Source: an uncultured Myxococcales bacterium
GTDB taxonomy: Bacteria; Myxococcota_A; Polyangia; Nannocystales; Nannocystaceae
Length of the DNA: 32,866 bases
Assembly (NCBI GenBank): GCA_902826865.1
Contig: CADEGN010000065.1
Coordinates: 1-32,866, forward strand
Direction of reading: 5' to 3'
The notes under the pieces were generated by a model, which worked only from the letters and a program-made list of their open reading frames with translations, was not told where the DNA came from and made no database searches. This document shows positions 25,001 to 32,159 of the stretch, piece by piece; position 1 is the stretch's first letter, and each line of letters starts with the position of its first letter. Position numbers and translations under genes: made by a program.

Positions 25001-25832
25001 ACGGAGGTGGCGGCCGCCCGTCGCGCTTGGCCGTCAACATCCCGAGCATGCCGAGGTCGGCAAATGCGGGCGCCCCGGTGAGCACGTGGTAGAGCAACTC
25101 GCCGACCGCGTACCAATCGGCGCCGGGACCGAGGGTCGTCCCGGCGATCTGTTCGGGGGCCATGTAGAGCGGGGTACCGAGCAATGCGCCATCGGCCGTG
25201 ACGCCGATGTGATCATCGACGCCGTGCTCGCGGACAAGCCCGAAGTCGAGCAGCACAACCCTGCCCTCGCGCGTGACCAACACGTTGGACGGCTTGATGT
25301 CGCGGTGCAAGATCCCCGCCTGGTGGATCGCGTGAACGCCCGCGGCAAGCTCACGCATCACGGCCCGCAGACGATCGAAGTCGCGGCAAGGCGAGTGACG
25401 CCGCGAGCGATTCGCCGGCCCGCACACCGCCGTCACGAAATCGCACCCGGCCACCAGCTCCATCGTAAAAAACAGCGTGTCGCGCTCGGCGAACAACTCG
25501 TGCAACGCGACGACGTTGGGATGGGAGAGTCCAGTCAGCGATCGGAATTCGCGCTTGAAACGATACAGTCGCTCGGGGCCGAGTCGATGCATCGCCTTGA
25601 GCGCCACGCGGTGGCCGTGGAACTCATCAATCGCCTCGTACACCACGCCCATCGCTCCTTCACCGACGCGACCGACGATCCGGAAACGTCCGAGGCGTTC
25701 CGGATCCAAGGTGGGCGCCTGCGTCGGTCCGTCCATCGTGGCCGTGGGATCGACGAACTCGTCGGACACCGGGCCGTCGGTGGTCTCGTTGGGGTCGCTG
25801 GCCGGCCCGGGGTTGGGATTACGCGGGCCCAC
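22029..25832 (-). CDS. Ser/Thr protein kinase fused to AAA ATPase and helical repeats
   Basis: The 1267-residue product starts with a Hanks-type kinase domain (about 50-315). It has the glycine loop GEGAMG, Lys79, Glu95, the catalytic loop HRDIKPSN (176-183), DFG (196-198) and APE (225-227), all intact. A STAND/AAA-type ATPase follows, with Walker A GASGIGKT (355-362) and Walker B LAIYIDDFQWAD around Asp482/Asp483. From about 700 on it is alpha-helical and Ala/Leu/Arg-rich with TPR-like repeats. This is the common myxobacterial receptor kinase plan: ligand or partner binding by the repeats, ATP-driven switching, phosphorylation of target proteins. No membrane segment is visible, so it is cytosolic. 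The chosen GTG start precedes a disordered N terminus; a later ATG at residue 33 is possible. It is first in a tight operon with the FAD protein and RelA. Confidence 0.93.
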   Translation of the reverse strand: MGPRNPNPGPASDPNETTDGPVSDEFVDPTATMDGPTQAPTLDPERLGRFRIVGRVGEGAMGVVYEAIDEFHGHRVALKAMHRLGPERLYRFKREFRSLTGLSHPNVVALHELFAERDTLFFTMELVAGCDFVTAVCGPANRSRRHSPCRDFDRLRAVMRELAAGVHAIHQAGILHRDIKPSNVLVTREGRVVLLDFGLVREHGVDDHIGVTADGALLGTPLYMAPEQIAGTTLGPGADWYAVGELLYHVLTGAPAFADLGMLGMLTAKRDGRPPPPSGVVAGIPADLEALCMELLDPEPRARPDGEAIVARLGAPRSTANRERALFLGRAAEIAQLAEAFKAAESAPVLVLVEGASGIGKTAMVTHFLDPLAARADTVVLSGRCSERESIPYKALDPIIDALTLRLGVHTPPEAVEAVLPRDVDSIARLFPVLRGVPAVALAAGRRELEADPVTARRRAFAALAELLGRLGDRRRLAIYIDDFQWADHDSAVLLGGVLGHPDPPAVLVILAVRDAEARNGTPLQRLLAELAERDRPLTTVRISLGALPLAQAEELAGELLGSRSRPARNLIKEIVREAEGSPFFVGELVRYARLVDSGDAARDADVNLGNVIRHRLRRLPEAARCVLDVVAVAGGRFRQGQALEIGAALRPAATVDPGVLNRLVVERLVRLDGHRPRDMVEIDHDRIRKAVIEEIDPSLLPSLHLTIATKLAESGEADEPALAHHFRAAGELRLAHDHTLAAAEQAETALAFDRAAELYRMALAGDTSKPDELGAIEARLAAALANGGRAREAAAAYRRAAAHGGNDRVEWLRQAAEILLASGHTDEGRAALDEVLRTVDLSLPRGTASALARLVGHRAAIAVAGIAERPHTDTSPEALARLDVCWTASRGLIYTDALLGAAFHAQHLRLAARVAEPARLARALAAEAHFTVAVGSDAKLPAAMALLTRAQALADASGSEYASGMIAEASGNIALVTGQWERSFAELERAIAVFRGLCTGVSHEIAICRAHGALALQFMGRVQLLRERAYALLDDTRDRPNPYVSGFARGILGNMASLASDRVEEAAEQLAIYQHDAPRRFEAHIINYTCQIAALERYRGRPERAWAMAQRDEPTIARLGIMRTPYAASEAALWQAQCALAGATILNDAGPALAVARRTIARLERQQSSHVRAYAAMCRASLLALAGRDREAVEALRAAVAVFASARMLAFEASTLRRLAALVGGDEGTILRAESDAKMATMGVLRPEAFTDMMAPGFVRQPSNAV

Positions 25833-25993
25833 GATCGTGCGGCAGGGGCGTCGTCACGATCGCGGAAAACCCGCCTCGCTTCAAGACGCTGAGCCAGGTG
25901 AACGGGCGCAGCCCCCTTTCTGCAAGCCAGCCCGCGAGCGATCGGAGCGCGGCTTCTCGCGAGGTCGCAGCTCGGGTAGAAACCGAGGACCCC
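25833..25993. promoter_or_regulatory. Divergent promoter region of the kinase operon and yebC
   Basis: These 161 bases lie between the kinase start (minus) and the yebC start (plus). Both promoters must be here or within the kinase 5' end. I see a GAGGA ribosome-binding site at about 25985-25989 for yebC but no clear promoter boxes. Confidence 0.4.
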
Positions 25994-26719
25994 ATGGGCC
26001 GGACCTTCGAGAACCGCAAGCAGCAGATCCTCAAGCGCGGGGACCGGGACGCCAAGGCGTTCACCCGCGCGGGGCGGCAAATCGCGATGGCCGTGAAGTC
26101 CGGTGGAGGCGACCCCGACGGCAATCCCGCGCTGCGACGCGCGATGCAGAACGCACGGGCGGTCAACATGCCCAAGGACCGGATCCAAAACGCCATCGAG
26201 AAGGCGCTCGGGGTCGGCGATGGGGCGGCCTATGAAGAAGTACTCTACGAAGGCTACGGACCCCACGGGATTCCGCTGCTTGTGCTTTGTGCCACCGACA
26301 ACCCGACGCGGACGGTCGCCAACTTGCGCTTCACATTCAAGAAGGGCAACGGCAACCTCGGCAACAGTGGATCGGTCGCGTTCATGTTCGACCTATTCGC
26401 CGTCTTTCGGCTAGCGCCCGACGGTCTCGATCGGGACACGCTCGAACTGGAACTCATTGATCACGGGCTCGAGGCCATGGTCGACACCCAAGACGATGAT
26501 GGGCGTGCGCTGGTCGGCCTCCGTTGCACGCGCGAGAACTTCGGTACCCTGCAAACGGCGCTCGAAGAGCGCAAGATCGCCGTGGTGTCGTCAGGGTTCG
26601 AGTGGATTCCGAAAACGACCACCGCGCTCGACGACCACGAGGCCAACGAAGTGGTCGAGCTGGTCGCCAAGCTCGAGCAAGACGACGACGTCCAACAGGT
26701 ATTTCACAACCTGGAATAG
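25994..26719 (+). CDS. yebC: YebC/TACO1-family protein
   Basis: This 241-residue protein begins MGRTFENRKQQILKRG and contains the family segments SGGGDPDGNPALRRAMQNA, NMPKDRIQNAIEKA, EGYGPHGIPLLVL and NRT-like NPTRTVANLR. GGNLG-like GNGNLGNSGSVAFMF follows, with an Asp/Glu-rich C terminus ending in DDDVQQVFHN. YebC family proteins have been described as DNA-binding regulators, and more recently as ribosome-associated factors that relieve stalling at proline stretches (TACO1 in mitochondria). The start differs from the MAGHSKW of canonical YebC and is closer to the shorter YeeN-like branch. The ATG is preceded by GAGGA. It is divergent from the kinase operon and convergent with dus, with 17 bases between the stops. 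Confidence 0.95.
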   Translation: MGRTFENRKQQILKRGDRDAKAFTRAGRQIAMAVKSGGGDPDGNPALRRAMQNARAVNMPKDRIQNAIEKALGVGDGAAYEEVLYEGYGPHGIPLLVLCATDNPTRTVANLRFTFKKGNGNLGNSGSVAFMFDLFAVFRLAPDGLDRDTLELELIDHGLEAMVDTQDDDGRALVGLRCTRENFGTLQTALEERKIAVVSSGFEWIPKTTTALDDHEANEVVELVAKLEQDDDVQQVFHNLE

Positions 26720-26736
26720 ACCAGCGTAGGCACGCG

Positions 26737-27918
26737 TCACCCGCCGTCGCCGACGTCGTCTGCCTCGGCGCCGGGCGGCGTCTCGTCGTCGCGATGGTCG
26801 AGGTAACCCGCGGGCAGCATCACTTTTTGCGTGCCGGCGGTCTTGCCCCGCGGCACTCGCATGGCGCACGGCGGAAACGGCTCGTCGCGATCGAGGCCGG
26901 CAAGGATCTCCTCGAACTCAGCGGCGCTACCCGCGGTCGTCATCGTGTGGCGCAGGGCAGCGCTCCCGCGAAATCCCTTCGTGTACCAGGTCGCATGCTT
27001 GCGGAACATCCGCACGCCCGCGTCCTCGCCGGCCCACGCCACCAGGGCATGCAAGTGCTCGCGCATGATGTCGCCGACCTCGCCGAGACGAGGTGGATCG
27101 CTCGGTTCGCGGCCAGCGAACACGTCGGCGAGATCGCGGAACAGCCACGGTCGACCGAGGCACCCCCGACCGACGACGACACCATCGCAGCCGGTCGTGC
27201 GCATCATTCGCAGCGCGTCGGCTGCCTCCCAGATGTCACCGTTGCCGAGCACCGGGATCGTGCGGACCGCCTCCTTGAGCCGGGCGATTGCCTCCCAGCG
27301 CGCGGCGCCATCGTACAGCTGGGCTGCGGTTCGGGCGTGCAGCGCCACGGCGGCGCAACCCTCAGCCTCACCCACGCGGCCGGCGTCGAGATACGTAACG
27401 ATGCCGTCATCCACGCCGATCCGGAACTTGATCGTCACCGGCACCGACGCAGCAGCTGTAACCGCAGCGCGGACGATCCGCGCGAGCAATCGCGGCTTCA
27501 CCGGGATCGCCGCCCCACCACCGCGGCGGGTTACCTTGGGCACGGGGCAGCCGAAGTTCATGTCGATGTGATCGACCCGGCCCTCCGCGACCAGGCGACG
27601 CACGGCCTCGCCAACGTAGTGCGGATCGGTTCCGTAAAGCTGCAGGCTCCGGGGCCACTCCTCTGGACCGAATCCGGCGAGCCGCAGGGTCTTGGCATTG
27701 CCCTCGCATAGGGGGCGGGCCGTGATCATCTCGCTGACGTACAAGCCCGCGCCAAACCGGCGGCAGATCCCGCGGAACGGGTAATTGGTCACCCCAGCCA
27801 TCGGCGCGAGCACGACCGGAGGCCACACCCGCAACCGGCCCAGGACCACCGGAGCGAACTCCCCGGAGCGGGCCGGCGGCACGTCGGCATTGATCGCGCT
27901 TTTGTAGACCGCGTCCAC
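26737..27918 (-). CDS. dusB: tRNA-dihydrouridine synthase
   Basis: From the GTG at 27916-27918 the product is 393 residues. It is an FMN-dependent TIM-barrel enzyme that reduces uridines in tRNA loops with NADPH. Motifs are the N-terminal APMAGVTNYPFR (38-49), the catalytic MNFGCPVPK (Cys124, Lys128), IKFRIG (163-168), HARTAAQ (about 195), GNGDIW and the phosphate-binding VVVGRGCLGRPW. The later KHATWYTKGFRG is typical of the DusB helical domain. The frame is open up to 28344, but that extension overlaps the divergent gene and is Arg-rich. The C-terminal tail is acidic. The subtype (DusB) is likely from the KH..Y segment but not certain. Convergent with yebC; divergent from the gene at 28004. 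Confidence 0.93.
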   Translation of the reverse strand: MDAVYKSAINADVPPARSGEFAPVVLGRLRVWPPVVLAPMAGVTNYPFRGICRRFGAGLYVSEMITARPLCEGNAKTLRLAGFGPEEWPRSLQLYGTDPHYVGEAVRRLVAEGRVDHIDMNFGCPVPKVTRRGGGAAIPVKPRLLARIVRAAVTAAASVPVTIKFRIGVDDGIVTYLDAGRVGEAEGCAAVALHARTAAQLYDGAARWEAIARLKEAVRTIPVLGNGDIWEAADALRMMRTTGCDGVVVGRGCLGRPWLFRDLADVFAGREPSDPPRLGEVGDIMREHLHALVAWAGEDAGVRMFRKHATWYTKGFRGSAALRHTMTTAGSAAEFEEILAGLDRDEPFPPCAMRVPRGKTAGTQKVMLPAGYLDHRDDETPPGAEADDVGDGG

Positions 27919-28003
27919 CCGGGCGGCAGATTGCACGATCGGCGCCGCGATTGCGCCGGTTTTTCGGCAGCTTGGCCGCGATCTGGTAGCCCAGAAGCGG
28001 TCG

Positions 28004-29467
28004 ATGCAACGCGTCGAGAAGCGTCCCGCAGCCGGGCGGAGCCCCCGCTCGCGCGGAGCGGCCGGCAATCGCAAGGTCCTGACCGGGGGGCGCCGTGCGC
28101 GAGCAACGACCGACCCTGCTGAACGCAAGGCGCGCAACCGGACGATCCTGGCCTTGGGGCTCCTCGCGGCCATCAACGTGTACGTGTTCGGCCTGCGCGA
28201 TGGCGGCGGGCTCGGACAACTCGGACAGCTCGGCTCGGCGAGTATCGCCGGCACGAATAGCCCCTTGCCCCCACTGGCGTCGCCGCCTGATGAGGCCTGC
28301 GGCGGGGATCCGGTGCGCATCTTCGAGGGACTCAGCGACCTCATCGGCCTTCAGACACACCTGGGACCGGGTTACACGGTGCGCCTCGGGCTACTCCAGC
28401 TTGGCATCGCGTCCGACGAGATCGATCGCGTCGAGGCCGACGTCCGCACGCACGTCGATCTCTCGCTCCTCGGCGGGAGCGGAGCACCGTTGCGCCTGGC
28501 AATGGATCGCTTCGGTACCATCCACGCACTCGAGCTCGAGCTGGCCGAGGGTCACATCCTTCAGGCGTGCCGCAAAGACGTGGACGGGCACACGTTCGAC
28601 GTCCGCAATATCCAGCACCCCCTAAGGACCGACGTTGAGGTGGTTGCGCTCGAGCTCGGCCCAGATGCCGACCTGGCCCACGCGGTCCTCGAAGCCGGTG
28701 AAAAGCCTGAACTCGCCCACCAGATCGCGCGAACTCTCGCCAACGACGTCGACTTCCTCACCGAGGCACGCCCCGGCGACAAGATCGCGATCATGGTGGA
28801 GAAGCGCTGGCTCGGCCGACGCTTCCACCGCTACGGGCAAGTCATGGCGGCCCGGTTCCAGGGTGCGGCCGGGCGGGCGTCGTACTACCGCTACAAACCC
28901 GAAGGCGGACCACCCGCCTACTTCGACGGCGACGGCAAACCGGTTCGACGCGCCCTGCTCCGCTCACCGGTCGCCTTCTTCGGTGTGGATGTCGAGGCGC
29001 GCGGTTTGTTGCCGCCATCGATTGAGTTGGTGCAGGGCCGGATCGGCGCGGTGTATCGCCTGCCCGAGGGAACGCCCCTGGTGGCGCTCGGGGACGGGGT
29101 GATCGAAGCGCAAGATCGATCAGCCAGCGAGGGACATACGCTGGAGTTGCGGTTCGAAGACGGGACGCGTGCGCGCTATGCCCACGTCATGCGCGTCGTC
29201 GGCGAGCTCTCCCCGGGAACGCGCGTCGCCCAGGGGCAGATCATCGCACTTGCCGGCCACAGCGGGCGCACCGCCAACGATCGTCTCCGGCTCGAATTGC
29301 TGCGGAGCGACCACGATGGTCCCCCGACCCCAATGGACCCCTTGCTATTGCTCGGTCGCGATAGCGAACGCCCGCCCGTCGTCGGCGCGGCGATCGACGG
29401 CAAGGCCAAGGATCGGTTCACGGACGATATCGCCACGTGGACGCGCGCGCTCAAGCTCGCGCGCTGA
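28004..29467 (+). CDS. Membrane-anchored LytM/M23-like protein with degenerate zinc site
   Basis: The 487-residue product has a very basic N terminus, one membrane segment (about 47-64) and a long periplasmic part. The domain that usually precedes M23 peptidases is present, with YFDGDGKPVRRALLRSPVAF at 307-326, as in active members. The peptidase-like domain follows (about 340-450) with GTPLVALGDGV and RYAHV. The zinc ligands are gone: the H-x-G-V-D-Y motif reads R-I-G-A-V-Y (Arg346, Val350), and the H-x-H-x-E motif reads R-L-R-L-E (427-431). Only His394 of the YAH motif remains. It should not cut peptidoglycan. By analogy with EnvC and NlpD it may activate an amidase or act as a scaffold; this is inference. 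It is divergent from dus with 85 bases between starts. Confidence 0.85.
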   Translation: MQRVEKRPAAGRSPRSRGAAGNRKVLTGGRRARATTDPAERKARNRTILALGLLAAINVYVFGLRDGGGLGQLGQLGSASIAGTNSPLPPLASPPDEACGGDPVRIFEGLSDLIGLQTHLGPGYTVRLGLLQLGIASDEIDRVEADVRTHVDLSLLGGSGAPLRLAMDRFGTIHALELELAEGHILQACRKDVDGHTFDVRNIQHPLRTDVEVVALELGPDADLAHAVLEAGEKPELAHQIARTLANDVDFLTEARPGDKIAIMVEKRWLGRRFHRYGQVMAARFQGAAGRASYYRYKPEGGPPAYFDGDGKPVRRALLRSPVAFFGVDVEARGLLPPSIELVQGRIGAVYRLPEGTPLVALGDGVIEAQDRSASEGHTLELRFEDGTRARYAHVMRVVGELSPGTRVAQGQIIALAGHSGRTANDRLRLELLRSDHDGPPTPMDPLLLLGRDSERPPVVGAAIDGKAKDRFTDDIATWTRALKLAR

Positions 29468-29563
29468 CGTTCACCCCGCCTGTGCGACATGTGCCGCCGC
29501 CTGCGAGTCATGGATCTCCACAAATGCGCTATCACAAGCGCCGGGTCTAGAATCCCGGAGTGA

Positions 29564-30322
29564 ATGCGGACGTTGAAGTGGGGCGTGTCGAGATTGCCGT
29601 GGCAGTTCGTCCCGTCCCTGGCGTGGCTTTTTGCGGGCTGCTTCAGCGAGCCCGCGGTCGTGGGCGAGGACGGCGCAGCCGAGACCTCGGGCGGGTCGTG
29701 CGAAGAGGGCGCGCTCGGTTGCGTGTGCCATCGTGACGGAAGCTGTGCCCCGGGGCTGAATTGCGACCCTGGTGCCTTAGCCTGCATCCCCCACGCCTGC
29801 ACGCCAGGAACCCGTGCCTGCACGTGTGCCGCCGGGGTTTGCGATGCCCCGCTCGCTTGCGAGGCTGGGCTGTGCGTCGACACAACGCCCAACCAGGTCG
29901 ACGGATCGAGCTCCGACGACTCCGGCGCCGGCACGAGCGGCGGAAGCTCGACGACGACCGGGGACACGCTCACCCCGGGCAGCAGCGACAGCAGCGACAG
30001 CTCCGGCGGTGCCCAGACAGACGGCAGTTCCACCGAGGGATCTCCCATCGATTGCGACGCGATGGACTGCGCGACCTGCTTAGGGTGTGCGGGATCGGAC
30101 GTCGGTCCCTGTGACGATGAAATCGCGCTTTGTGAAGCGACCGCAGGCTGCGTCTCTGCCGTAAATTGTCTGAACGACTGCGGGACCACCGGCTTGTGTT
30201 TCGAGGACTGCTGCATGGGGCTCAACGCCTCACAACTCGACGCCGTCGACGGGGCGATGTTCTGCCTCAAGGACGCGTGCACCTCCGCATGCGCCGCGTA
30301 TGAGATACCGGTCTGCGGATAA
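29564..30322 (+). CDS. Cysteine-rich lipoprotein
   Basis: The 252-residue product has an ATG preceded by GGAG, an Arg/Lys-rich n-region and a lipobox LFAGC (Cys26). Two cysteine-rich modules flank a Ser/Thr/Gly/Asp linker of about 60 residues. The first (about 45-105) holds patterns such as GCVCHRDGSCAPGLNC and CTCAAGVC. The second (about 160-252) holds CDAMDCATCLGC and CCMGLN and ends in Cys-Gly. The modules probably fold around disulfides at the cell surface. The design is like the lipoprotein at 11714-12385, but the modules differ, so they need not be paralogs. The function is unknown. A hairpin at 30373-30398 follows the gene. Confidence 0.85.
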   Translation: MRTLKWGVSRLPWQFVPSLAWLFAGCFSEPAVVGEDGAAETSGGSCEEGALGCVCHRDGSCAPGLNCDPGALACIPHACTPGTRACTCAAGVCDAPLACEAGLCVDTTPNQVDGSSSDDSGAGTSGGSSTTTGDTLTPGSSDSSDSSGGAQTDGSSTEGSPIDCDAMDCATCLGCAGSDVGPCDDEIALCEATAGCVSAVNCLNDCGTTGLCFEDCCMGLNASQLDAVDGAMFCLKDACTSACAAYEIPVCG

Positions 30323-30372
30323 CACGGGCGATTGCTCCGCCGCCCGGTGTCGCCGCTGACCCAGCAGCCCAA

Positions 30373-30398
30373 CTCCGCGGCGCGATAACGCCGCGGAG
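30373..30398. terminator. Bidirectional terminator hairpin
   Basis: A perfect 10-bp GC-rich stem (30373-30382 with 30389-30398) and a six-base loop lie between the convergent genes ending at 30322 and 30410. No long T tract follows, but the location fits a shared terminator. Confidence 0.7.
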
Positions 30399-30409
30399 CT
30401 TCCACGGGA

Positions 30410-31063
30410 CTAGCTGGTCGTCGTCACGACCTCGAGCTGGCCGAAATCAAGCGCGCCTCCCGGCAAGCTCACCCCGGTCGGACCGATGAGATCGACATCG
30501 ATCTGATCGGTTCCGTTGGCCGAGTCCACGATCGTGACGTGGTTGCTGGCCGGCGCTCGCTTGGTCTTGCCGTCCTTTGAGAGGGTGTGGCAGACGCCGT
30601 GCGCATCGAATGCCACGGTGGTCTCGTCGAGGCTCGCGTTCTTGAACTCCTTGTAGCGACACACGACCGCCAGGGTGTTGCCGGGGGGCGCGAGCGGATG
30701 AACGAAAAGCGTGAACCCTCCGCGTAGCTTCCCGTCGCGTAGGCGCAGGCTGGCACCGAACGAGAAGTGCAAGCGTTGGCCAGCGCCCGAAATGACCGTC
30801 TTGGGCCCCTTGTTGCCTCCGCCGCCCCCTCCGCCGCCGCTCTGGCCGCCGCCGCCGCCCTGGCCTCCGCCGCCGCTCTGCCCTCCGCCGCCGGTCGGTC
30901 CATCGTCGTCATCGTCGTCGGAATGCTCGCAGTCATCGTCATGCTCGTGATGCTTCGGCTTCGCGTTCGCTTCGCCGACCATCAAATCGGATCCAACAGG
31001 TGAGAGCTGCGCGATGCCGATGGCGACGCCGACAGCGAGAAAAGAGATCGCGGAGGCACGCAT
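30410..31063 (-). CDS. Exported protein with Asp/His-rich and poly-Gly segments
   Basis: The ATG at 31061-31063, preceded on the minus strand by AAAGGAC, gives 217 residues. The signal peptide has a likely cut near residue 34 (ANA-KP). Then comes HHEHDDDCEHSDDDDDD (about 37-53), able to chelate metal ions, followed by ~30 residues of Gly with Ser, Gln and Asn. The C-terminal ~130 residues form a probable beta-domain with two cysteines (VCRYKEF and GVCHTL). The Gly-rich stretch is built from near-repeats of ggcggcggag-like codons. I do not recognise the family. Possible roles are metal binding or a surface/adhesive protein. The longer upstream frame to 31117 lacks a signal peptide at its start. 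Confidence 0.75.
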   Translation of the reverse strand: MRASAISFLAVGVAIGIAQLSPVGSDLMVGEANAKPKHHEHDDDCEHSDDDDDDGPTGGGGQSGGGGQGGGGGQSGGGGGGGGNKGPKTVISGAGQRLHFSFGASLRLRDGKLRGGFTLFVHPLAPPGNTLAVVCRYKEFKNASLDETTVAFDAHGVCHTLSKDGKTKRAPASNHVTIVDSANGTDQIDVDLIGPTGVSLPGGALDFGQLEVVTTTS

Positions 31064-31223
31064 TGACGGTAGTCCTTTCGACGAGGCCCGAGCGATGGGC
31101 ACGTTGGATCGTACCAACGCAGCGTGCGTCCGTGGGGCCCCTGGTTAGGGCAAACGCACTTGACCCAAAACGTCGCTCGCGATCCTCGCAAGCACACCGT
31201 TACCTACGTCGACTCCAAGCCGA

Positions 31224-32159
31224 TCACGCAAGCCGCTCGCCAGGCGCAAATGGGTGGCCAGCGGCGTAGGCCTGCGCAGCCATTCGCGTGCGCCCGGCCG
31301 GTTGAACCTCGCCAACACGCACGACCCCATCGCCACAGCGCACATGCATGCCGGAACCATCCACCCCTAACACTTCGCCGGCCGGGGCATCGTCCGGAGC
31401 AGTCCACGTCGAACGACCAGCGAGGTAGAGCTTGAGCTCGATATCGCCACGCGTGCAGGACGCCTTCGGCCAAGGATCCATGCCGCGAACGTGATCACAA
31501 ATGGCAGCCACACCGCGCGCCCAATCGACTCGGCCCTCGCTCTTTGCAAGCGGTGGCGCCAGCGTCACCCCTTGCTCCGGTTGCGGCGAAGGTGCCGGAA
31601 CATCCGGGAAAACCGCGAGAAAACCGTCCAGCGCCTCGGCGCCCAACCGCGCCAAGCGCTCGAACAAGTCGCCCTGTGTCTCCGTCGGAGCGATGGATGT
31701 ACGCACGACCCGGTGAATCGGTCCGGTGTCGAGCCCAGCGTCCATCTGCATGAGCGTCACTCCAGTTTCGCGATCGCCAGCCAATATCGCCCGTTGAATC
31801 GGCGCCGCCCCGCGCCACCGGGGGAGCGCCGAAGCGTGGACATTGATGCACCCGTAGCGGGGCAGAGCGAGCAGATCGGGCGGGAGGATGCGACCAAACG
31901 CGACGACAATCGCGACATCGAGGGCGTGATCGGCCAGTTGAGCGTAGAGACTGCCATCCTTCATCTTCGACGGCTGTACGACCGGTACGCCGAACGCGAG
32001 GGCGGCCGTCTTGACCGCCGGCGGGGTGAGATGCTTGCCTCGACCGGCAGGGCGATCGGGCTGGCACACCACCACCCGAAGATCGCAACGCCGCGCGACA
32101 ACTTCGAGGCTTGGCACGGCGAACGAGGGAGATCCCATGAACGCGGCACGAAGGGTCAT
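31224..32159 (-). CDS. fmt: Methionyl-tRNA formyltransferase
   Basis: This 311-residue enzyme transfers a formyl group from 10-formyl-THF to Met-tRNA(fMet), enabling translation initiation. Catalytic residues match the family: Asn106 and His108 in INVHASALPRWRGAAPI and Asp144 in MDAGLDTGP. The N-terminal AAFMGSPSFAVPSLE is also typical, and the C-terminal OB-like domain carries VDWARGVAAICDHVRGMDPWP. The length is normal. The ATG overlaps the stop codon of the upstream PATAN/J-like gene by four bases, so the two are co-transcribed and coupled. No terminator is obvious downstream. Confidence 0.97.
   Translation of the reverse strand: MTLRAAFMGSPSFAVPSLEVVARRCDLRVVVCQPDRPAGRGKHLTPPAVKTAALAFGVPVVQPSKMKDGSLYAQLADHALDVAIVVAFGRILPPDLLALPRYGCINVHASALPRWRGAAPIQRAILAGDRETGVTLMQMDAGLDTGPIHRVVRTSIAPTETQGDLFERLARLGAEALDGFLAVFPDVPAPSPQPEQGVTLAPPLAKSEGRVDWARGVAAICDHVRGMDPWPKASCTRGDIELKLYLAGRSTWTAPDDAPAGEVLGVDGSGMHVRCGDGVVRVGEVQPAGRTRMAAQAYAAGHPFAPGERLA

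Noticed and set aside
29176..30405. Minus-strand open frame of 409 codons
   Set aside because: Overlaps two plus-strand genes with clear features; its product is Ser/Pro-rich and lacks motifs.
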